A stretch of DNA of 64,000 nucleotides from Myxococcales bacterium (lineage in GTDB: Bacteria; Myxococcota_A; Polyangia; Polyangiales; Polyangiaceae): NCBI GenBank assembly GCA_016706225.1, contig JADJKB010000024.1, positions 62,001 through 126,000 on the forward strand. The letters run 5' to 3'. This document shows, one piece after another, positions 23,923-32,871 of the stretch. The notes under the pieces are model-generated. The model was not told the DNA's origin, ran no database searches, and saw nothing but the letters and a program-made list of their open reading frames with translations. The position numbers were made by a program, and so were the translations under genes. Position 1 is the stretch's first letter. Each line of letters starts with the position of its first letter.

Positions 23923-25470
23923 ATGCGTAAGCTCACTGGCGCTGCGGCGCTGTTCAGCGTTCTTGGGATCCTGTCTTGTTCGGCTGCCGATGACCCGACC
24001 CCCGACGGTCTGGGTGAGTCCACCGGAGAAACCACGGAGCTTCTGACCGGGCCGTGCAGCGCTGCGAGTGTGGGACAACCGTGCGACCCTGATGGTGCCG
24101 CCGGCCCGCTGCTCGAGTGCGGGGGCATCTGTCTGGCCAACACCAGCGGCCTTCCAGCTTGTGTTGCGTTGACGACCGTCGGGCTGAAGACGCTCGACGG
24201 GGCCGCGTGCGGCACGTTCTCCGGAATAGGCAGCGGGCCCTGCGCCAACTCGTGCCTCAACGGTGCATGCATCGCGGTGGCTGCAAAAGCGGGCGCTGCC
24301 TGTCGGCCCGGTAACTCCATCAACACGAACACTTGCAGCGGACAGTGCAATGGTTCCGGGACCTGCACTGCGGTTGTCAATGCCTGTGCCTACGGCCGAT
24401 CCGGTTGCAAGGTCAACACCTGCATCGTCACCTCGAATGGAGCGGGTTGCCAGGCTGTCAACCTGCTGAACACCACCACTTGCTCTGACGGCAATGCGTG
24501 CACGCTCACCGACACCTGCGACGGAGCCGGCACCTGCACGTCGGCCACCAAGAAGAGCTGCGACGACAGCAACGTGTGCACGACCGACACGTGCAACCCG
24601 AACACTGGCGCTTGCCTCGGACAGCCCAACACCAACCCGTGTGACGACAAGAACGCCTGCACCACCGGGGACACCTGCGCGAGCGGCGCCTGCCAGCCGG
24701 GCAAGACCCCGACGGATTGCGACGACAAGAACGCTTGCACAGCCGACAGCTGTAACCCCGCGACCGGCTGCGCTCACGTCGCCAAGAGCTGTAACGACAA
24801 CAATGCTTGTACGACGGATGGATGCAATCCGGCCACCGGGGCGTGCACGAACACGGCAGTGAGCTGCGACGACAACGATCCTTGTACTACCGACGCCTGC
24901 GGCGCGACGACGGGCTGCACCCATACACCCATCACCGGTTGCGGGGATGCCGGGAGCGGCGGCAGCGGCGGCGCGACGGGTGGCACGGGCGGCGCAACCG
25001 GCGGCAGCGGCGGCGCAACCGGTGGCAGCGGCGGCGCGACGGGCGGCACGGGCGGCGCAACCGGCGGCAGCGGCGGCAGTGCAACCGGTGGTGCGGCGGG
25101 CAGCGGCGGCAGCGCAACCGGTGGTGCGGCAGGCAGCGGCGGCAGTGCAACCGGCGGAGCCGCAGGCAGCGCGTCCGGCGGTGCAGCGGGCAGCGCAACC
25201 GGCGGCGCTGCGGGTAGTGCCAGCGGCGGCGCGGCCGGCAGTGCGGCGGGCGGAGCGGCAGGCAGCTCGACGGGCGGCAGCTCGACGGGCGGCAGCTCGA
25301 CCGGTGGCAAGGACGGCGGTGTCGGCGGTGGTAAGGACGGCGGCACCGGCAACTCCAGTGACGACAGCGGGGGTTGCGGGTGTCGTGTTCCGACCCAGAG
25401 CGCCCCGTCCTCGAGCTGGTGGCTGCTCGCAGGACTCGGCGCGCTCTTCGCGCGTCGCCGCCGGGGTTAG
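23923..25470 (+). CDS. Cys-rich surface lipoprotein with MYXO-CTERM tail
   Basis: ATG with a strong GGGAGG site seven bases upstream; 515 aa. A lipoprotein signal (GILSC, about Cys19) is followed by a Cys-rich region. Its second half is built of repeats of the CDDxNxCTTDxC type (residues about 190-340), which also occurs in slime-mould adhesive proteins. A Gly/Ser/Ala/Thr stalk of about 140 residues follows, and the end is GGCGC, a hydrophobic stretch ending LAGLGALF, then ARRRRG: a good MYXO-CTERM sorting signal. Having both a lipobox and a sorting tail is odd. It is probably a cell-surface structural or adhesion protein. A hairpin terminator follows. Confidence 0.8.
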   Translation: MRKLTGAAALFSVLGILSCSAADDPTPDGLGESTGETTELLTGPCSAASVGQPCDPDGAAGPLLECGGICLANTSGLPACVALTTVGLKTLDGAACGTFSGIGSGPCANSCLNGACIAVAAKAGAACRPGNSINTNTCSGQCNGSGTCTAVVNACAYGRSGCKVNTCIVTSNGAGCQAVNLLNTTTCSDGNACTLTDTCDGAGTCTSATKKSCDDSNVCTTDTCNPNTGACLGQPNTNPCDDKNACTTGDTCASGACQPGKTPTDCDDKNACTADSCNPATGCAHVAKSCNDNNACTTDGCNPATGACTNTAVSCDDNDPCTTDACGATTGCTHTPITGCGDAGSGGSGGATGGTGGATGGSGGATGGSGGATGGTGGATGGSGGSATGGAAGSGGSATGGAAGSGGSATGGAAGSASGGAAGSATGGAAGSASGGAAGSAAGGAAGSSTGGSSTGGSSTGGKDGGVGGGKDGGTGNSSDDSGGCGCRVPTQSAPSSSWWLLAGLGALFARRRRG

Positions 25471-25478
25471 AGAAATTT

Positions 25479-25506
25479 GCCCGGAGCTTCGTGTGGAGCT
25501 CCGGGC
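25479..25506. terminator. Hairpin terminator after the Cys-rich surface protein gene
   Basis: GCCCGGAGCT (25479-25488) pairs perfectly with AGCTCCGGGC (25497-25506) around an eight-base loop, nine bases after the stop codon. The downstream T-run is weak (ATTCTCT). It may also serve the convergent GMC operon. Confidence 0.7.
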
Positions 25507-25550
25507 ATTCTCTCCGCCTTGCGTGTCCAGGCCGAGGGTGTGGTCTTCGA

Positions 25551-27539
25551 TTACAACCGCTTGGCGATCAACTCGCCCGCGCGGGTCGCGAGCGCCATGA
25601 TGGTCAGCTGAGGATTCACCGCGAGCGACGTCGGCACCACACTGCCATCGACGATGTAGAGCCCAGGAACGTCGTGGGTCTCGTAGGACGTGTCGACCAC
25701 GCTCGAGGACGCACTCTTGCCCATGCGGCAGCTGCCGAGGGGATGAAAGCCGACCATGGTCATGTCGTGGCCCGCGGGCGTGGCTCGCTCGAGGCGCTCG
25801 ATGTCTGCGTCGGACGAGAGCTGGTCATGGCCGTGGATTTCCGTGTAACAGGTCGTAGCGCCCGCGGCGCGGAAGATCCTGGCGATAGCCGCGCTGCCCT
25901 TGGCCAACAAACGCCGCTCGTGCTTGCCGAGGTGATACAGCGTCACGGGTCGTTTTCCCGGTCCGAGCGTGACACGGCCGTTGGGGCCGTCCTCGACCAT
26001 CACGCCGAAGGACGCCACGTTTTCGTACTTCTCCATCAGGTCCACGTAGCGTCTTCCAACGAACGGGAACAACGTCGAGCCCATGTCGAGCGGCGCACTC
26101 GCGCCGAGCATCAGGATGCCTTCGCGATGGAACTGATCCACGCCGTGTCCCTGCGGCACGTGGTTGTAACCGCGGATCGGTCGGTCGAAGAGCGCGGTGA
26201 CACTCGTTGCCGGGTGCACCGACAGGTTTCTGCCCACTTGGCCGCTGTGATTGGCGAGCCCGTTCTTCAGCAGTAACACCGGCGTCAGCAGCGCACCGCA
26301 GGCGAGGATGACCGCCCGAGCGCGCACGTCGACTCGGCGTCCATCTGGGAGCGCCCGGCCCCTCACTCCCACGGCACGCCCTCGCTCCATCAGCACCTCG
26401 GTGACCTTGAGCCCGGTCACGAGCTGCGCGCCACGCTTCAGCGCGAGCGGCACGTACGACACGTTCATGCTTCGCTTGGCGTCCGTCGGGCAGCCCCACT
26501 GACACACCCCCTGGCCATCGCAGTCCGGTGCGTTGCGGCGGACCGGAAAGTGACTCCAGCCGAGTTTGTCGCAGCCCTCGCCGATCACGTCGCTGACCGG
26601 GCCGCGCGCCGACTTGCTCGACGCACCAACCTCGAGTGTGCGCTCGACCTTCTCGTAGTACGGCGCCAGGTGCTCCGCGGTCAGCTCGAGCAAACCCAGA
26701 TCTTTGCGCCAGTTCTCCAGGATCCAGTCCGGAACTCGGAAACAGGTCCCGGAGTTGATGGTGGTCGATCCGCCGACTGATTTGCCCAGAGGAACTGGGA
26801 TCACGGCGTTGCCGATCACGCCGGTCAACCCGGCGTCTCGATACAGCTGCTGCGTAGCGGGCATCGAGCGGCGCGTGAAGTCTTGCCGCTGATGGTAGTC
26901 GCCCTCTTCGACCAACAGCACCGCGACGCCTTGTTCGGCGAGCTCCTTCGCCACCACCGCGCCGCCGGCCCCGGTGCCGACGACCACGACATCACACTCG
27001 AGCGTCTCGCCGGGCGGAAGATCGCGCGCGGCGGTCACTTGCTGCATCCACGTAGGGGGTCTCTCCGCCGCAACCGGCTTCTCCCAGACACACCCCAGGC
27101 TCTGGTGCACCCCCAGATCGTCGAAGTAGGCGATCTTGACCGGATAGGTGAGGGCGAGGAACAACGCGCGTCGCACCGGATCTCCACCCGAGTGGAGCGA
27201 CCAGATCAGCGCACCGCGCCGCTCCGGGTCGAGCGCGGAGAAACGTCGTCCATGTCTCGCCATGGCGAAGCCGTCGAGCAGGCCGAGCAACTTCGTGTAG
27301 TGGCGCAGCGAACGGCCGTCGAAGGAACCAAGCATGCGCGCGAGGCGATCGGCCGCGGCGGCGTCTCCCTTCGGCAGCGTGGGCCCCCCGGGGATGACGG
27401 CCTCCATCAGAGCACGCGCGGTCTCGGCGTGACGCACCCCGAACGCGTCGCGAGCGATGACTCCCGCCGTGGTCGTCGGCTCCGGCTGGCGTCTCGGGCG
27501 GGTCGAGGTCTCTTGCACCAGTGGTAGTGAGAGCGTCAT
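25551..27539 (-). CDS. GMC-family FAD-dependent oxidoreductase
   Basis: This 662-aa enzyme has an N-terminal extension of about 180 residues (gluconate-dehydrogenase-subunit-like helices), then the FAD motif GTGAGG (188-193). Further GMC features are GKSVGGSTTINSG, a Cys-rich CDGQGVCQWGC segment, HPLGSCRMG and the closing VDGSVVPTSLAVNPQLTIMALA. The Cys-rich segment and long N-terminus resemble long-chain alcohol oxidases and cholesterol-oxidase-like GMC proteins. It probably oxidises a hydrophobic alcohol. Its start overlaps the end of the preceding small gene (ATGA), and both follow a FadR-type regulator. Confidence 0.9.
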   Translation of the reverse strand: MTLSLPLVQETSTRPRRQPEPTTTAGVIARDAFGVRHAETARALMEAVIPGGPTLPKGDAAAADRLARMLGSFDGRSLRHYTKLLGLLDGFAMARHGRRFSALDPERRGALIWSLHSGGDPVRRALFLALTYPVKIAYFDDLGVHQSLGCVWEKPVAAERPPTWMQQVTAARDLPPGETLECDVVVVGTGAGGAVVAKELAEQGVAVLLVEEGDYHQRQDFTRRSMPATQQLYRDAGLTGVIGNAVIPVPLGKSVGGSTTINSGTCFRVPDWILENWRKDLGLLELTAEHLAPYYEKVERTLEVGASSKSARGPVSDVIGEGCDKLGWSHFPVRRNAPDCDGQGVCQWGCPTDAKRSMNVSYVPLALKRGAQLVTGLKVTEVLMERGRAVGVRGRALPDGRRVDVRARAVILACGALLTPVLLLKNGLANHSGQVGRNLSVHPATSVTALFDRPIRGYNHVPQGHGVDQFHREGILMLGASAPLDMGSTLFPFVGRRYVDLMEKYENVASFGVMVEDGPNGRVTLGPGKRPVTLYHLGKHERRLLAKGSAAIARIFRAAGATTCYTEIHGHDQLSSDADIERLERATPAGHDMTMVGFHPLGSCRMGKSASSSVVDTSYETHDVPGLYIVDGSVVPTSLAVNPQLTIMALATRAGELIAKRL

Positions 27540-28015
27540 GTCTCGGCCTCGGCTGCTCGCAGCAGTGGAGTCGAACGACCGCGGCGGAACGTGCCCAAAA
27601 AGGGCAGCAGGTCTTGCTTCAGGTCGAAGTAGAGCAGTGCGGTGCCGACGAGCTGGCCGTCCGCGGCGAGCACTTGCCCCGGCAGCGTGCTCATGGCCCG
27701 GAAGATTCGGGTCAAACTCAGGGTCTTTTCCCCGACGAAACGGTAGCGCTGGCCATCGTCACCGCAGAAGGTGAGGTCGTAGCCGATGCGCCGCGAGAGC
27801 GGTTGGATTTCCAGGCGGCCGGTCGCGGGCATCTCGTCTGCGAGCCCTTCAGCATGCATCTTTCCCGTCAGCTCGAGCACGCCGTGGCGCAGGTATTCGA
27901 CGGCGTCGGTGGCGTCCGCCTCGGCTCGAAACCACATCGTCTTTCTGCCGCTGCCGTCGAGCGGGGTCCAGGTTCCGCGCATCGTCTCGGTGAATCCATA
28001 AAGCAGTACAGGCAT
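27536..28015 (-). CDS. Conserved protein of unknown function in the GMC operon
   Basis: The start is the ATG with GGGAGG nine bases upstream; product 159 aa. It reads as a single beta-rich domain (MPVLLYGFTETMRGTW, GRLEIQPLSRRIGYDLTF, FVGEKTLSLTRIFRAMSTLPGQ) with no signal peptide and no catalytic motif that I recognise. Translational coupling to the GMC gene, and position between it and the FadR-type regulator, suggest it helps the oxidoreductase or handles the same, probably lipid-like, substrate. Confidence 0.75.
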   Translation of the reverse strand: MPVLLYGFTETMRGTWTPLDGSGRKTMWFRAEADATDAVEYLRHGVLELTGKMHAEGLADEMPATGRLEIQPLSRRIGYDLTFCGDDGQRYRFVGEKTLSLTRIFRAMSTLPGQVLAADGQLVGTALLYFDLKQDLLPFLGTFRRGRSTPLLRAAEAET

Positions 28016-28032
28016 GTCACACCTCCCTCGTT

Positions 28033-28770
28033 TCAAGCGTTGCGTCGTGCTGCTTCGAGCAGCGCCTTGCCATTCTTCTTCAGGTAGTCCCCGGCAGTTC
28101 TCTCCGCCGCTTCGCCGTCTTTGGACTCGATCGCCGCGAGCACTGCCTCCAGCGCGCGGCTCACTGCGACGCGATCCGTGAAGGCCTCCCGGAAGACATG
28201 CGCGCGGCCGAGGTAGACCGCGAACATCGAGCCCGCCAGGGTGACGAAGATCTGGTTCTTGGTTGCGCGCATGATCTGACGAAAGAAGACCAGCTCTAGC
28301 CGCTGCACCTCGTCGGGCTCGTCGCCGACTTCGGCGAGCTCTCGCAGCACTTCGCCGAGGTGTTTCACATCGGCGTCCGCCCGGCGCTCGGCCGCGAGCC
28401 GAGTCAAGAACGCTCCGAGCAACGTACGCGCCTCGATCAGATCCGCGAGCACGGTCGTGTCGATGCCCGATGCTCGAAACACCAGGTACGAGAGCAGACG
28501 AGCGCCCGCGGTCTCCGTTGGATCGAGGACCACCGAGCCGATGCCGTGACGGGTCGTGATGAACCCGAGCTGCTCGAGGCGCTGGAGCGCGTGCTTCAGG
28601 CTGGTGCGGTTGACCTGGAGTGATTTGGCTAGGTCACGTTCGGGGGGCAGCGTGGCGCCTCGTCCGTAGCGCCCAGCCAGGATTGCCTCACCCAGGCGCG
28701 CTGTCAGGCGGTCCACCAGGCTCTGTCGTTCGAGAGGCTCGACCTCGTTTTCGGTGTTTTCCGCTGACAT
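28033..28770 (-). CDS. GntR-family regulator, FadR subfamily
   Basis: This 245-aa protein has a winged helix-turn-helix at about residues 14-80 (LGEAILAGRYGRGATLPPERDLA, VNRTSLKHALQRLEQLGFI). The all-helical C-terminal FCD/FadR-type effector domain follows. It is the first gene of an operon with the unknown 159-aa protein and the GMC oxidoreductase (17-base gap). The palindrome at 28789-28803 in front of it is a likely binding site. Members respond to acyl-CoAs or small carboxylates. Confidence 0.9.
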   Translation of the reverse strand: MSAENTENEVEPLERQSLVDRLTARLGEAILAGRYGRGATLPPERDLAKSLQVNRTSLKHALQRLEQLGFITTRHGIGSVVLDPTETAGARLLSYLVFRASGIDTTVLADLIEARTLLGAFLTRLAAERRADADVKHLGEVLRELAEVGDEPDEVQRLELVFFRQIMRATKNQIFVTLAGSMFAVYLGRAHVFREAFTDRVAVSRALEAVLAAIESKDGEAAERTAGDYLKKNGKALLEAARRNA

Positions 28771-28788
28771 TTGCTCGGCCAGTGAGTG

Positions 28789-28803
28789 AGTGGCTCAGCC
28801 ACT
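28789..28803. promoter_or_regulatory. Palindrome in the FadR/GT-C divergent region
   Basis: AGTGGC-TCA-GCCACT, a perfect inverted repeat 19 bases before the FadR-type gene and between two divergent genes. TGG-N5-CCA fits the general shape of GntR-family operators. Confidence 0.5.
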
Positions 28804-28835
28804 GTGCCTCGGCGAGGCTCTGCTGTCAACCGACG

Positions 28836-28841
28836 TATGCT
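28836..28841 (+). promoter_or_regulatory. -10 element (TATGCT) of GT-C gene
   Basis: TATGCT ends eight bases before the ATG at 28850; no ribosome binding site is visible. Confidence 0.5.
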
Positions 28842-28849
28842 GCGCGCGG

Positions 28850-30898
28850 ATGGCGTCCACGGATCCCGGCCTGCCCGGCGCTGAAAGCCTCGCCCGTGGG
28901 CGGCGGTTTGCCGTTCTCGTGGTCGCCCTCGGCGGCGCCATCCTGGCCGGGGCCCTCTCCCACCGCTGGTTCGTCGAGTACCACGACAACGTCGTCGACG
29001 ACGCGCTCATCTCCATGGTCTACGCCCGCCGGCTGGCAACCGGGGATGGGTTGGTGTTCAACCCGGGCGAACAGGTCGAGGGTTACACGAACTTCCTCTG
29101 GACGGTCACGCTGGCGCCCGTCTACTGGCTGTCGCGGCTGTTCCGCGGTGACTTCGTTGAGTGGTGCGTCGGCACCAGCATCTTCGTGTCGATGCTCGAC
29201 ATCCTGCTCGTGGCCTTTATCGGGCGGCGTCTCTGGGGTGATCGCGTGCTGCCCATTATTGCGGCCGTTGGTCTGTGTGTGCTCGACAACTCGTACACCG
29301 TGTGGGCGATGATGGCCCTCGAGAGCCACTACGTCGCGCTCTGGGTGCTCGCGACACTGGCGGTCTGGGGCTCACAAACTCGGCACCGCGCGGTCCTGAC
29401 CGGCGTGTGCCTCGCGGCGGTGCCAATGGCGCGCCCGGACGGGGCGCTGTTCGTCGTGGCCTTCGCCGTCAGCGAGGGGCTGCATGCGCTCGCGCCTTTG
29501 CTGCGACGCGAACGCGAGCTAGCCAAGCGTCGACTGCTGTCGTTGTCCGCCGTTGGCGCCGTCGCGGCGGTGGTGTTCGGCAGCTACTTCGCCTGGAAGT
29601 GGCGCTACTACGGCTGGCCCTTCCCCAACACCTACTATCTGAAAGTCGGCAGTTCGTCGTTCGACGGGTTCGCTCGAGGTACGGTCTACGTGAAGGCATT
29701 CTTGGAGGAGCGCGGCGACCTGCCGCTGGTTGCGCTCCTGGCGCTGCCGTTCATCGGCAACCCGACCGTTCGAACCCTGGCAATCTGGGTGCCGATCCAC
29801 GCTTATTACGTGGCAAAGGCTGGAGGTGACTTCTACTCGGGCCATCGCTTCCTGGTGCAGCTGATCCCGGCCTTGGGGCTGTTGATCGGTCACGCGACGT
29901 TCGGCATCGGTGATTTCTTCCGGCGGCCGCGCGTGGCGTTCTGGCTCGGTCGAGCCCGGGCGCAGCTGGCGCTCGGGTGTCTGCTGGCCATCTACGTCTC
30001 CGGTGGGCTCGGTCAGCTGTGGCTCTTGGGCATGAAGCTGGGGCCGCTGGCGCTCGAGATCCGAACCTGGCGCCACAAGGTGGACGAGCAGCGGCGTTAC
30101 ATGGTCTGGCTCGGCGAGCACAGCAAACCGGACGAGTACATCTCCGTTGGTGACATCGGTTCGGCCGGGCTCTACGCAAACCTCCGTGTCATCGACTACT
30201 ACGGTGTGATTGACGCCGTGGTCGCGCACAAGGACGTGCCGAGGCTCGGTCGCGGCAAGGCCGGCCACGAGAAGACCGCCGACGTGGACTACGTGCTCAG
30301 TCGTCGCCCCAAGTACATCAAGTGGGGATACCTGCCGGGTGAGTTCTGGAACGAAGGATACTATTTCGACACGTCGATTCCGATGGACGTCGGCATGCCC
30401 GGGCTGTGGGTCCGGGATGACCTCCGCGGCCGCGGTCGCTTCGATGAAGCGCGCTCCTTTCGTTTTGGCAGCGCGCCGTATCCGGAGTGGACGGCGACCG
30501 GAAATGCCTTCGAGACGTGGCCCGTGGCGCGTCCCGCGCCGGGACAGATGGCGGTCACCTATGCGCAGGGTGCGTTCCTGTCATCGTTTCACGCGACGCT
30601 GGGTGATCGTGCGACGGGAACCCTTCGCAGTGCTCCCTTCGAGCTCACCGGTGATCGCATGACGTTGCTCGTGGCCGGCGGTCACGACCCGGATTTGCTC
30701 CGCGTCAGCCTGCTCGTGGACAACGAACGTCGGTTCTCCGAGACCGGCGCACGAGCGGAGACGTTTGGACATCGAGAGTGGGACATCTCCCCCTTCAAAG
30801 GCAAGCGAGCGCAGCTCGAGTTCGTCGACGAGGTGACGGGATCGTGGGGTCACATCCTGGTCGACGAGTTGTTGCAGTGGATCGACGACGGGAAGTAG
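28850..30898 (+). CDS. GT-C-type integral membrane glycosyltransferase
   Basis: The start is the ATG of MASTDPGLPGAESL; product 682 aa with about nine or ten hydrophobic helices in the first 400 residues. The first periplasmic loop holds DDALISMVYARRLATGDG and FNPGEQVEGYTNFLWT. This is the Asp-Asp and GYTNFLW signature of polyprenyl-phosphate-sugar-dependent arabinosyl/mannosyltransferases (AftB-like GT-C fold). The C-terminal 280 residues form a large exported domain. It probably adds a sugar from a lipid carrier to an envelope glycan or protein. A hairpin follows the stop. Confidence 0.85.
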   Translation: MASTDPGLPGAESLARGRRFAVLVVALGGAILAGALSHRWFVEYHDNVVDDALISMVYARRLATGDGLVFNPGEQVEGYTNFLWTVTLAPVYWLSRLFRGDFVEWCVGTSIFVSMLDILLVAFIGRRLWGDRVLPIIAAVGLCVLDNSYTVWAMMALESHYVALWVLATLAVWGSQTRHRAVLTGVCLAAVPMARPDGALFVVAFAVSEGLHALAPLLRRERELAKRRLLSLSAVGAVAAVVFGSYFAWKWRYYGWPFPNTYYLKVGSSSFDGFARGTVYVKAFLEERGDLPLVALLALPFIGNPTVRTLAIWVPIHAYYVAKAGGDFYSGHRFLVQLIPALGLLIGHATFGIGDFFRRPRVAFWLGRARAQLALGCLLAIYVSGGLGQLWLLGMKLGPLALEIRTWRHKVDEQRRYMVWLGEHSKPDEYISVGDIGSAGLYANLRVIDYYGVIDAVVAHKDVPRLGRGKAGHEKTADVDYVLSRRPKYIKWGYLPGEFWNEGYYFDTSIPMDVGMPGLWVRDDLRGRGRFDEARSFRFGSAPYPEWTATGNAFETWPVARPAPGQMAVTYAQGAFLSSFHATLGDRATGTLRSAPFELTGDRMTLLVAGGHDPDLLRVSLLVDNERRFSETGARAETFGHREWDISPFKGKRAQLEFVDEVTGSWGHILVDELLQWIDDGK

Positions 30899-31205
30899 CG
30901 CTCGGCTCCGCCGTGGCCGAGCCGGGAGACACGCGCCGAGGAGCCACTTGCTGCAGGGGCCGAACGCTGCGCCGCTCGGCGTGCGCCAGGGTCAGAAGGT
31001 CGCTCCCAAGAGTTGCAGGCCAGGCGCCATGACCCGAGCTCCAGGGTCTTGTCAGCGTCGAGAATCCCGCACTGGTGGCCGTCCGGATCCAACCCGGACG
31101 CTGCGGCTCGACGAACGGGGCCGTCTCGGGCGAGTCCTTGCTCAGCCTCACCACTTCGAGCGGAGCGTGCGCTCCAACGCGAAGTAGGACAAACTGCCAA
31201 GCGTC
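30899..31205. other. Intergenic stretch without a supportable gene
   Basis: About 307 bases. Apart from the hairpin at 30900-30922 I see nothing firm. Open frames on both strands have shadow-like Arg/Ser/Ala composition and no ribosome binding site. Confidence 0.5.
30900..30922. terminator. Hairpin after the GT-C gene
   Basis: GCTCGGC (30900-30906) pairs with GCCGAGC (30916-30922) around nine bases, starting two bases past the stop. There is no T-run, so it is a weak or Rho-assisted terminator. Confidence 0.5.
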
Positions 31206-32204
31206 GTGCTGAATCCCTGGACTCGAATTCCGCTGTGGCTCTGCGCGCTGTTCCTTGCGCCGAGCTGTGCGCCCTCCACCAGTGAGTCCGCTTGCACCCC
31301 CGGAAAATCGGAGGCGTGCGCCTGCCCGAATGGTCAAAAAGGAGCCCAGCTGTGCGACGGCGACGGCCAGTCCTTCGGCCCCTGCACCTGTGACGCTGCC
31401 GGTGGGAGTGCGGGCGTGGGCGGCGTCGGCGGGAGTGCGGCGTCCGGTGGCGTCAGCGGCGTCGGCGGTGACGGCGGGAGTAGCGCGGTCGGCGGTGGCG
31501 GGGCCAGTGGTGGCGGTGGGCCCTTCAGCTTGTCCGACTCGCTCAAGGACGGGCAGCCCAAGGGTAACGTAGTGGGCGGGGCACTGGGCCCGAGCGGTTG
31601 GACGGTCACCGGCAAGACCGATCGCATCTGGTATGCGCTGCCGCGGCTCGTCGAGGGGGCCATCGAATTCACGGTCTCCGGAGTCACAACCGCGAATCTC
31701 GATCTGGCGGACCATGAGATCTTCGCGATGTACGACGCCGGGTACGGGATCGCTGAACCCATCAAGTACAACCCGGACTTTCGTGACAATCACTACAAAC
31801 AGCTGATCCGCATCTACGGTCAGCAAGTCCCGGATCGACTGGGGTCGCAGAAGTACGTGATGCTCATGTGTCCTGACGGTGCCCCGGGCTACGGCGCGTG
31901 TCAGTGCTCGAAGAGCTACTACGACGGCGACGGCACGTGGGGTGGCAACGCGACCTGGGACGGGTCGGCGACCAAGATCAAGGTGGTGTGGGGCAAGGGC
32001 AAGGCGACCTACACTCGGGACGGCGTCGAGGTCTGGACCAACGATTACTCCAAGACCAGTCTCGACTTCGGCCCGTCCGAACTGCATTTCACGTTGGGCT
32101 GTCCCCGCCACGACGCCGTTGCGGATGCCGGGATGCCGATTGGTGCAATTTTCAGCGACGTGGTGGTTCTGGGCGTGGAAGGGGCCGCGGCGACCTGCAA
32201 CTAG
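31206..32204 (+). CDS. Stalked lipoprotein with unknown beta-rich domain
   Basis: GTG start; 332 aa. Lipoprotein signal (LAPSC, Cys21), a small Cys cluster (CTPGKSEACACPNG ... CDGDGQSFGPCTC) common in myxobacterial surface proteins, and a short Gly/Ser stalk. A C-terminal domain of about 220 residues, rich in Tyr, Trp and Gly, is probably a jelly-roll (IEFTVSGVTTANLDLADHE, ATKIKVVWGKGKATY). It might bind glycans, but I do not recognise the family. Confidence 0.7.
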   Translation: MLNPWTRIPLWLCALFLAPSCAPSTSESACTPGKSEACACPNGQKGAQLCDGDGQSFGPCTCDAAGGSAGVGGVGGSAASGGVSGVGGDGGSSAVGGGGASGGGGPFSLSDSLKDGQPKGNVVGGALGPSGWTVTGKTDRIWYALPRLVEGAIEFTVSGVTTANLDLADHEIFAMYDAGYGIAEPIKYNPDFRDNHYKQLIRIYGQQVPDRLGSQKYVMLMCPDGAPGYGACQCSKSYYDGDGTWGGNATWDGSATKIKVVWGKGKATYTRDGVEVWTNDYSKTSLDFGPSELHFTLGCPRHDAVADAGMPIGAIFSDVVVLGVEGAAATCN

Positions 32205-32252
32205 CGGCCGCCCGGGCTCTTCGCCGCCCTGGCGGGTAACAGAACTGAATGG

Positions 32253-32795
32253 GTGATCCGGGTGGACCTGAATCTCCTTGCTCACTGTCTCGAGACCCGG
32301 CGCTTGGCGCTCCGTCGTTTCGAGCTCTGCGATGCCCCGGCGCTGCTCGAGCTCATCGAGACGAACCGGCAGCACCTGGAGCGTTGGCTCAGATGGCCCG
32401 TTCCGTTGACGACCCGGGCGGCGGTCGAGGCCTGGCTCCAGCGGCTCCAGGGGCCAGCCAAGAACTTGCCGCTCGGGATGGCAGTCACACTTTCGGCGAC
32501 CGGAGAGCTGATCGGTGCGGCGGGTCTGCGTCTGGATCGCGAGCAGCCGGACTCGATGTTGGAGCTCTCCTACTTCTTGTCCGAGTCAGCGCTCGGGCAC
32601 GGGTACGTGTCCGAGGCCGTGGAGTGTTTGACGCGCCATGCACTCGAGGATCTCGCGGCCGAAGATGTGCAGATCCGCGTGGACCCGTTGAACGAGCGGA
32701 GTGTGGCGGTGTGCCTGCGTTGTGGGTACTCACTGCGCTCGACGCTGGCCGCGGATGCTTCCGGCCGCGAGCAGGCCGTGTACGGATTTCGCTAG
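32253..32795 (+). CDS. GNAT acetyltransferase (RimJ/RimL type)
   Basis: This 180-aa protein starts at GTG (another GTG lies four codons later). It has the RimJ/L opening (LETRRLALRRFELCDAPALLELI) and a cofactor-binding segment around ELSYFLSESALGHGYVSEAVECL, where the acetyl-CoA pyrophosphate loop is GHGYVSEA. Late motif DPLNERSVAVCLRCGY is typical. Members acetylate N-termini or small amines. No operon partner: the MgtC gene follows after about 75 bases. Confidence 0.88.
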   Translation: MIRVDLNLLAHCLETRRLALRRFELCDAPALLELIETNRQHLERWLRWPVPLTTRAAVEAWLQRLQGPAKNLPLGMAVTLSATGELIGAAGLRLDREQPDSMLELSYFLSESALGHGYVSEAVECLTRHALEDLAAEDVQIRVDPLNERSVAVCLRCGYSLRSTLAADASGREQAVYGFR

Positions 32796-32871
32796 CTCTG
32801 CCTGCCTCGGCGGCGGACTCAGCGCGAAACTTGGCCGCCGCTCGGGCGCGGTGAGATGTGGGACGACGAGC

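Noticed and set aside
30900..30922. Strong intrinsic terminator
   Set aside because: The stem is perfect, but no T-run follows, so I give it only moderate confidence; several other hairpins in this GC-rich DNA were left out for the same reason.
30795..32375. 526-codon open frame on the minus strand
   Set aside because: It is antisense to the end of the GT-C gene and the lipoprotein at 31206, with shadow-like composition; no domain is recognisable.
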